NCBI GenBank assembly: GCA_905147135.1
Contig: LR990042.1
Span: 7,679,545-7,743,544, forward strand
DNA: 64,000 nucleotides
Source of the DNA: Blastobasis lacticolella
Lineage: Eukaryota > Arthropoda > Insecta > Lepidoptera > Blastobasidae
Reading direction: 5' to 3'
Shown: positions 57,322 to 64,000 of the stretch, piece after piece
How the letters are laid out: the number at the start of each line of letters is the position of its first letter
Numbering within the stretch: the stretch's first letter is position 1
Translations under genes and position numbers: made by a program
The notes under the pieces: model-generated
What the model saw: the letters and a program-made list of their open reading frames with translations, nothing else
Database searches by the model: none
What the model was told of the DNA's origin: nothing

Positions 57322-59079
57322 GATCAAACTTTACCTGCAATTACTTAACCTAAGCTAACCTGCGGTATAGCATTGTAACTGTCTATCATCACACTAAAAA
57401 CCATAAATAACTATTGTAAAAAACACAGCAAGTCAAAAATAGTCTCGGGCAAAATCATTTGTATGTAACATTCGTATATAATATTCATATAAGTACGTTA
57501 ACATTCACCTTGAATTAAGTCTGTGCGCTTCGGAGATCTCATTTGGTTCATCGGCGTAATGAGATAACTGGTTATAAGGCTTGTGTGGCATCGTGATCCG
57601 AAAAAGTATACCAAGCTACACGAGTTTACTTTAATCTTTGTTCGCACAATTGCTTACAATTGAAACATGTTGATGTAATTGTAAATACTGCACGTAACGA
57701 TGACTATGAAGATTTCAACAAGCTCTTTCATGAGTTGTTAACGATTTCTTTTTATTTTGTCAGTGGTAGGACTGTTGACAAGCTGTTGGAGAGTTCTTTA
57801 TTAATTATTTCGTATTAAGAAGTTCCGCTTTGTAAAATAAGGTAGTCAGCGATTACGCGTGAATACAAACTTAGCATATTACAGCATAGTCTTCACAGAG
57901 ACAACGGTAGGCGCAATGGACAGTTCAGATATTAACAGAACAGATATTATGATCGATTACATATTTTCAACCAGTGGTCTGTTCTAAAGTTTGTTTACAT
58001 AAGGCGATCACAAATAATTAATGGGCCTCCCGTCGTGAAGGAGATTCATGTGATAGACGGAAGCTAAATATTGGGTGTCGAGGTGATAAATTTCAGAAAT
58101 CAGAGGCCGGTGGGGTGAATGTGCTCCGGTCCTGGGGTGGCCAACATGTCACTGTGTGTTTCCTTCCTACTTTTCTACCCCCTTCTTTTTGTCGATTGAA
58201 ATACATATGTAATTTCCTACTCAATATAGAATTTGAATTTTGAATTTGAAAGTAAAAAGCTACGACAATGTTTTGCGTCATTCACATTAGCTCCTTTTAT
58301 AGTAGGTACAAGACGAGTAGCGCGAGTGAAGTAAATAAGGAAGTAAAAAACGGAGCAGCTTTAATTTTAATTTATGCCATTACTTGGTACAGATGTTGAG
58401 GTACATGTACCAGGTACCTATTGTGTATATTCAGATAGACGTTTTCCTTGGAACTGCTTCATTATTAAATCATAAGTACATCGTACGCATCAACGACGAG
58501 ACAATTCTAAATATGGTTTCAATAATAAGATTAAGACAATGATACTTTCGCATTGCATCGGTTCCTAGTGATAAAAAAATTGAAGTCTTACATAGGGTTA
58601 TTACTTTTAATAGTGTAATATTTATAAACTTATAAGGTTCTCATCACATAACGCTAACTTTTTTCATAAACCAATAAAAGAGTTTCATAAGAGCCCATAC
58701 AAACCTAAACGATTTTTCCCAAAAGTTTATGCAATTTTGGTTTCTATACTAAAGACAGCAAGCTTTTTTTTTGTAAACAAAACGCTCAGCACCCGCATAG
58801 TAATGTTGTCGCACGCGCACAGTCACCGTGTCATGTGCGCCCGTGACGCGTGTAAGCGTTTCTGGCACGTTTTCGGTCCGGTTGCTACGCGGTGGCTATG
58901 CGGGCACGACGAGTCCGGTTTGTAAGCGGCGACGATTGTACGGGACTAAGAGTGAATGAAATGGTGCTATCTCTGATTCTTCTGTCAAACGTAGTGATTA
59001 TGACACTTCACTAATATGGTCCAATACCTCTACTAAGTGTGTTGGACTTAGCTCAACAAAGGGATGTTATGGGCTGGAC
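57322..59079. other. Intergenic, GC-rich repeat end at 58780-58935
   Basis: Mostly A+T-rich with no gene. The GC-rich portion at 58780-58935 ends GGTTTGTAAGCGGCGACG and resembles the complement of 34313-34372. The 62-codon ORF through it (58737-58925) is probably accidental. Confidence 0.5.
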
Positions 59080-59155
59080 AATTTCACACAGTGCCCCTAC
59101 TTAGGCCCAAACTAAGCGAAGCTTACTACTTAACAAATATACTACTTAATGTGGC
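59080..59155 (-). mobile_element. SINE-B tail fragment
   Basis: ATTTCACACAGTGCCCCTACTTAGGCCC followed by AAACTAAGCGAAGCTTACTAC matches the SINE-B tail as at 31950-31985. Confidence 0.65.
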
Positions 59156-59482
59156 ATACAATTAAGATATGCGTTACAAAACCTGGTGAATAATTACAAA
59201 AACATATTTTAATAATTTATCCAAATGCTATTTTATTGTGAAACACTAAAAGCTGTAACAGATATGAACCCTAACTTCGTAATATTTCAAATGTTTATCG
59301 TTTTCAACATTACCATAGACGCGTCGATAAAATTTAACGATCAACATTTCAGTGTTTTACAATGTTTCAAAACTAAGTACCTAAATAGCTGATATTTTCA
59401 AAAATTATTTACGGTGCTCGTCCGTTGATCTTCGATAGAGATTGCAATGCTATTTCTTCATACCGATAGCAGTTTATTTTAA

Positions 59483-59545
59483 ACAATAGCTTTGCTTTCT
59501 TTGGGTCTAGATGGCGCTGTGTGAACGATTTGTCTAAGCATATTA
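59483..59545 (+). mobile_element. SINE-B tail fragment, opposite strand
   Basis: ATAGCTTTGCTTTCTTTGGG, then CTAGATGGCGCTGTGTGAACGA, is the same tail region in the other orientation from 59080-59155. The pair faces inward across about 330 bases. Confidence 0.62.
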
Positions 59546-59574
59546 ATTTATTTATTTATTACGGTTATAGACGA

Positions 59575-59629
59575 GTTGTGCTTTGTATGTCTAAAACGCA
59601 ACTGGCGTTTTAGACATACAAAGCACAAC
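59575..59629. repeat. Perfect 25-bp palindrome with 5-nt loop
   Basis: The arm starts GTTGTGCTTTGTATGTC and ends TAAAACGC (59575-59599). The loop is AACTG (59600-59604), and the right arm (59605-59629) is the exact reverse complement. Such a long perfect hairpin is expected to be recent or actively maintained. Confidence 0.9.
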
Positions 59630-61691
59630 GCGTGTCTCGATTTGATGCTTTTGTTTCCACATTGTGGTTTGTATTGAAACTCGCACGGGCACGCATCTAG
59701 GTAGCTGCGAAGCGCTGCTCAACCAAAACTCAAAGAGAGCTTTATGTAACGAAGCCTGAGTTGTCAAAGTTTGTGTCTAGGTACAATCCCATTACAATGC
59801 ATCTACTTATCGTAAATTTTTGTGTTGCTTGGTTGATGTCAGATTTTACACCCACCTTACCAACCACTTTTCAATTATCTAACCTAATATTGCTATCATA
59901 ACAAAGTTATACAGCGACCGCCCACATAAGCGCTTGTAGCGGAAGGAAAGTACGTAACCCTAATTATCGCGATCTATAAGCAGATAAGTACATACTCGTA
60001 GTTTCACACCGCGATATGTTATTAAACGGATCATTACGCATGCCGAATACTAAAGCGTTTGGTTGTTCTGTGCATCACATAACAGAAAGTATTTGTTTTT
60101 CCCTAGGGGGCACATGGTCAGACGGTCCATCTGAAGGAAAGCGGCCATCGTCGTCCTGGACATCTGTAACCTAAGTAGAGCAGATGCGGTGCCAAAAATG
60201 TAGTAGCAAGGCTGGGGTGCACTAGAAAATTTTATGTAAAGGAATATTAATTTTCCTTGAATATTATGTGCTAAACCATTATAAAAATACGAAACGTGAG
60301 ATTATGGCTAATGGGACTTTGATGAAACTTTTAGATGTTGTAGCTCATATCCTTCGAATAACACATAGATTTCATTTTCTGTGAAATTACCGCGAGAACA
60401 CTGCATAACCTAATTTTACGCGGACGAAATCGCGGGTAAAAGCCATGCACGGTACTATTATATACGAACAGTATCCATGAAAATCAACTTAAGGGTCCTG
60501 AGCATTAGATAAGAGGTTTGCCATAATCTTCACTGCATTGGCAGGTGGGGAAGACATACATAACATAGTTTATAGTTAATGGAGCTCCTTACCAGACTTT
60601 AATACATTGTCTGATCTTGTACGCAACCCAAGATTGCAAGGGATAGGTGACATAACATCCTACTCAAAGATAGTCTGTCTATTACATCCTGAAGTTAGAA
60701 ATAATTTACACTAAGTATGTTACAAAAAACGAATACTAATTTGTCATAGAACATCCTAATGGTGAGTTTGACCTAAATAACAATATATTATCTAGAGTTC
60801 ACTTAACGTAATGTTAAAGAACATAAGTATCGAAATCACTAATCTCGATTGCTCTTATTGAAAAAGTTTAACCTTAAACATGGTAATACTAAAAAGCACT
60901 TATAACAAATAGCTCACAGTACTTATAACATAAATTTTAACAAAAGTATCGCAATGAATATTGGAAAATCAACATATTTGCGGTTTTTGTATTCCCATAC
61001 ATTATAAAAATATGTATCCAAATAGAAAACGGCACCAGCTCTCATTAACGAAGAATAATCTTACGTCAACTTAAACCTGTATTAAGGAAAGGTAGTTTTA
61101 TTAATTGCAAAAAAATCAAAACAATAACAAAAACAAGTACTTGATTGGTTGCCGGTAAGAGGTTGTTTACATTCCTGTATTGCGCAAAAATGTCTTTTGC
61201 ACCTTCATTCTCAGTTTCCGTAAATAAACATACGACACTAGGAAACCTTAGACTAAAGGAACGGAAAGGAAGTGTGCCCGCGACACATCTCGCGCCGCGA
61301 AAAAGCGTTTGGTTCCTTCTGTCAATACTAAAATGAAAGAGATAGCAGAATCCATAACGCGCCTTTTTTTGCTTGTCAACCGCGAGAGCACACTTGTGCT
61401 AGCCGTGCTGAACACCATAAACTCCGAAATAACTGAACCTATTTATAAAATACTGTCACTAATAGGAAGCTACATACTTTCCGATCATTTTACATCCCGG
61501 AGAAGTAACAGGATCCCATGGGATAGTCAGCAGAATCTTAGCAGAGTTTCGGACTGAAGGCGAGTGAAAACCGTTATTATCTGCAATCTAGAGATACAGA
61601 TAATATTCATATCTATACAATAATCCATCCAATAACTCACGATCTTTTACGTGACCGCTATAAAAATACGAAGTCAAGAAGGACTTACAGG
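59630..61691. other. Intergenic, decayed repeat ends
   Basis: About 60105-60190 has a - strand Jockey 3'-end-like scrap: CCATCTGAAGGAAAGCGGCC, then TCCTGGACATCTGTAACC. About 60414-60450 has ACGCGGACGAAATCGCGGGTAAAAGCC, resembling a Helitron 3' terminus. The rest is A+T-rich. The ORFs at 61145-61557 have no domain, although 61240-61400 is somewhat richer in G+C. Confidence 0.45.
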
Positions 61692-61808
61692 TATCGGCCA
61701 TAAATAATGCACATCGGCTAGTTTCGGCTTCGTATTTACTCACACGTGTGTGACAGAGACGATGCTCTACAAAGCCGAACTAGCTGGTGTGCATTTTTAT
61801 GGCCGATA
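61692..61808. mobile_element. Short MITE, TA-flanked
   Basis: TATCGGCCATAAA on the left and TTTATGGCCGATA on the right, with the inverted match continuing through GCACATCGGCTAGTTTCGGC and its imperfect complement. If the outer TA pair is the duplication, the element is 113 bp and fits a Tc1/mariner-type target. A piece of the arm, GCACATCGGCTAGTTTCGGC, also occurs at 42693-42712. Confidence 0.7.
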
Positions 61809-62140
61809 ATCATCAACATCTGGGCGTTAATGCCCGGTTGTGCTCTTGCACACGAAGGTCCGGGGTCCGCCTCCAGGATTTGACAGATCAGATAATTACA
61901 GTGGAGAGACTGCCATCTGATCTTCTTGACCCTCCAGGGAACCTGACCAGATTGGATCATGCTTACACATTCAGTTGCCTGAATTTGCGGACTTCATCAC
62001 GATGCTTTACCTCACCGTAAGAGCATCGGTTAGCATTCAACTAATGTATACTCAGAAAAGAGTCATTGGTACACGGCCGCAGTGGGATTCGAACCACTTA
62101 AGAGTCGCATACCTTAACCACTCGGCCGCCGACGCTCTTA
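61809..62140 (-). mobile_element. SINE-A copy, near full-length
   Basis: The tail is on the left (GGGCGTTAATGCCCGGTTGTGC) and the head on the right, with B-box complement GGGATTCGAACCAC and A-box complement ACCTTAACCACTCGGCCGCC. It begins at the last base of the MITE at 61692-61808. Confidence 0.88.
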
Positions 62141-62705
62141 ATTTACCTGTACGATATTGAATCAAAAGGCCTAAAAATTACTTAATGACCGAAAATTACA
62201 TAATTTATATATATGTATGTATATTGATAGGGTAGGTATGCAATATGTATTTTTGTATTTTAGATAGGTACTATTATTTTATCAGTATGTATGTATGAGC
62301 AGTTTTTTTATTTTTTTTTATTTTACGCTACTGCCTTCCCGTATGTTTTTTTTTACTCTCGTAACACTCGGCAGGGTTGACTGGAAGAGATCTCTTTTAG
62401 AGATAAGTCCACCTTTGTATTTCTATTTCTATTGTAACATTACTGTAATGTCTATTATGTACAATAAAGAATATATATATATAAAATACTAAAGAAAAGT
62501 GGCCTTTCGCTAAATATTGTGTTCTGGTATCAGTTTAATTATAATTTCAAAAGTTTACTTTAAAGTCGAAATTAATGAGTCAACAATTTTAATTATTGGG
62601 GGCATTGACCATTATATATTATATACATTTATAATAAAAAATTTCAACAAACAGATCACTATCATATTTTCATGTAGCGAAAATAGTTTTTCTAAAATTT
62701 TTCTT
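62141..62705. other. Intergenic, A+T-rich
   Basis: T-runs and ATATAT tracts with no gene. CTTTTAGAGATAAGTCCACCTTTG near 62393 is a dispersed-repeat word. Confidence 0.45.
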
Positions 62706-63069
62706 TCTTATGAAAATTCATCATCATCTTAGCGTTAATGTCCAGGTTGTGCTCTCAAGGACGAGGGCCCGGGGTCCGCCTTGACCATGATCCAGGTTTT
62801 GGGGATCAGGTAATTACAGTGGAGCGACTACCATCTGACCTCCGTGACCCTGCTACCAGGGGAACCTGACTTGGATCATGGTAGCAAATTCAGTTGCCTG
62901 AATTTGCAGGTTTCATCACGATGTTTTCCCTCAACGTAAGAGCATCGGTTAGAATTCAACTAATGTACATTACTCAGATAAGAGTCATTGGTACATGCCC
63001 GCAGCGGGATTCGTACCCGGTACCTCTCGCTTACGAGTCGGATACTCAACCGCCTGGCTACCAACGCTG
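62706..63069 (-). mobile_element. SINE-A copy, full length
   Basis: CATCATCATCTTAGCGTTAATG on the left is the LINE-like tail. The body is complete, and the head on the right has GGGATTCGTACCCGGTACC and CTTACGAGTCGGATACTCAACC. It is the most complete SINE-A here and the reference for the others. Confidence 0.9.
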
Positions 63070-63516
63070 TTATTTATGAAAACTAACGATAAGTAAATAT
63101 TAAGAATTCACTTGTACAAAAGTACCTATAAACGTATACGTACGAGATGTAGATATAAATAAGTTTTTCTATCACGACAGCCTTGACTGATATTACTTAA
63201 CATTTGGAATTATAAATAAATAATTTGGTTTACTTATTAATAGCTATAAATCTGTCCTTTAAAAGAAAAACGTAGTATTTGCGGAACGTATACGGAATGT
63301 TACAGAGTTTGTAACGTTTCTACAATATTTTCTCAATTCGTATACATAGGGATTTTTAGATCGATCGTAAATCTCCACTTCTAGTTCAATTAGCTCTAGC
63401 AATTTACTATGCAACCCGAAGGTAATTGTTTCCGCCTAGTTACAGTCAGAACATAATTACGCTATTCCGACAAATATTTTAAATAAAACAGTTTAGTTAT
63501 AGCTATTTAAACAGTC
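63070..63516. other. Intergenic, no gene seen
   Basis: A+T-rich DNA with nothing recognised. Confidence 0.5.
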
Positions 63517-63672
63517 TGGTGAGGTTTCTTTTGTAACAGGGTCACGGAGGACAGATGATAGCAGTTGCTTCACTGTAATTACCTGATCAGTTGGCATCGC
63601 TCTACTGTAATTATCTGATCTGCCAAATCCTGGATCATAGTCAGCACAACCGGGACATTAACGCCAGGATGA
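63517..63672 (+). mobile_element. SINE-A fragment with internal duplication
   Basis: It runs from CTGGTGAGGTTTCTTTTGTAAC to CACAACCGGGACATTAACGCCAGGATGA. The CTGTAATTACCTGATC block occurs twice (63572 and 63604), so part of the body is duplicated, and part of the tail is deleted. Confidence 0.82.
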
Positions 63673-64000
63673 GTTATAGCTGTTTAAACGGTTAACCCAG
63701 CTATAGTATACTTGACCGTGATCAGTCTATTGTAGGAGTACGGTAGTAGACCGATGGTCAAATTAGCAAAGTGGTAACTGCCTTACCTAATTGTGAATCA
63801 TAGAGCAAGGATCTTCCTACGTTGTCTTTTGTACTCGTTTTGATGTTTAACTGTATAGTTAAAATTTGAGCGCTAAAGGTAGAAGAGATAAGGCAATAGT
63901 ACGGATAAGAAATATTTTATGCGTGTGAGTTTTATCGCACAAAAAGTGTTAAAAACTCCTTTGAGTCGCTGTAACCGGCCTCATAAACACAAATGCGCAC
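63673..64000. other. Intergenic, no gene seen
   Basis: A+T-rich DNA to the end of the window. Confidence 0.5.

Noticed and set aside
58737..58925. 62-codon His/Cys-containing ORF as a zinc protein
   Set aside because: Cysteine and histidine spacing does not fit a known finger and the GC-rich part is shared with a non-coding repeat at 34313.

Overview
The window is eukaryotic, A+T-rich insect DNA, most likely from a moth or butterfly. The evidence is one RR-2 cuticular protein gene with GT-AG introns, tRNA-headed SINEs, RTE- and Jockey-type LINE fragments, a mariner relic, and many short inverted-repeat elements. There are no bacterial operons, no rRNA, no CRISPR array and no convincing functional tRNA gene; every tRNA-like stretch is the head of a SINE.

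Region 1-7.3 kb holds the last two exons of the cuticular protein gene (1552-1920 and 7170-7249, + strand). They are separated by a 5.2-kb intron packed with transposons. The first half of the chitin-binding domain lies in an exon to the left of the window. The intron contains a SINE split by a 5'-inverted ('twin-primed') RTE LINE, a degenerate mariner transposase, a second copy of the same SINE, and a scrambled copy of another SINE.

Region 7.3-15.7 kb is intergenic. Its main content is a Jockey-type LINE nested inside the C-terminal part of a different retroelement that carries a CCHC finger and a 'RPDG...WD' nuclease-like motif (10.3-12.05 kb). Region 15.76-22.22 kb is the most striking object: a 6.45-kb LTR-retrotransposon-like insertion. 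It has two 910-bp direct repeats that match by eye at every base, TG...CA ends, a 4-bp AGCG target duplication, and a primer-binding site that would pair with a tRNA-Leu-like 3' end. It has no recognisable gag, protease, reverse transcriptase or integrase. Its interior holds an 85-bp minisatellite, an apparently spliced zinc-ribbon fragment resembling the end of a piggyBac transposase and lying antisense to the element, and an unrecognised GC-rich ORF cluster next to the primer-binding site.

Region 22-64 kb is intergenic DNA with dispersed repeats. Twelve copies of a SINE ('SINE-A') occur across the window; its 3' tail matches the 3' end of an RTE LINE also present here, which suggests mobilisation by that LINE. 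About six copies or fragments of a second tRNA-headed SINE ('SINE-B') occur. A dead Jockey-type reverse transcriptase (34.5-36.1 kb) has been split by a 198-bp GC-rich foldback MITE, and a 934-bp hAT-like element abuts a Jockey 3' end (56.1-57.3 kb). Several hairpins and short inverted-repeat elements complete the set. Apart from the cuticular protein, I see no host protein gene in the window. SINE-A, SINE-B and the element family labels are my own names for groups recognised by comparing copies within the window.
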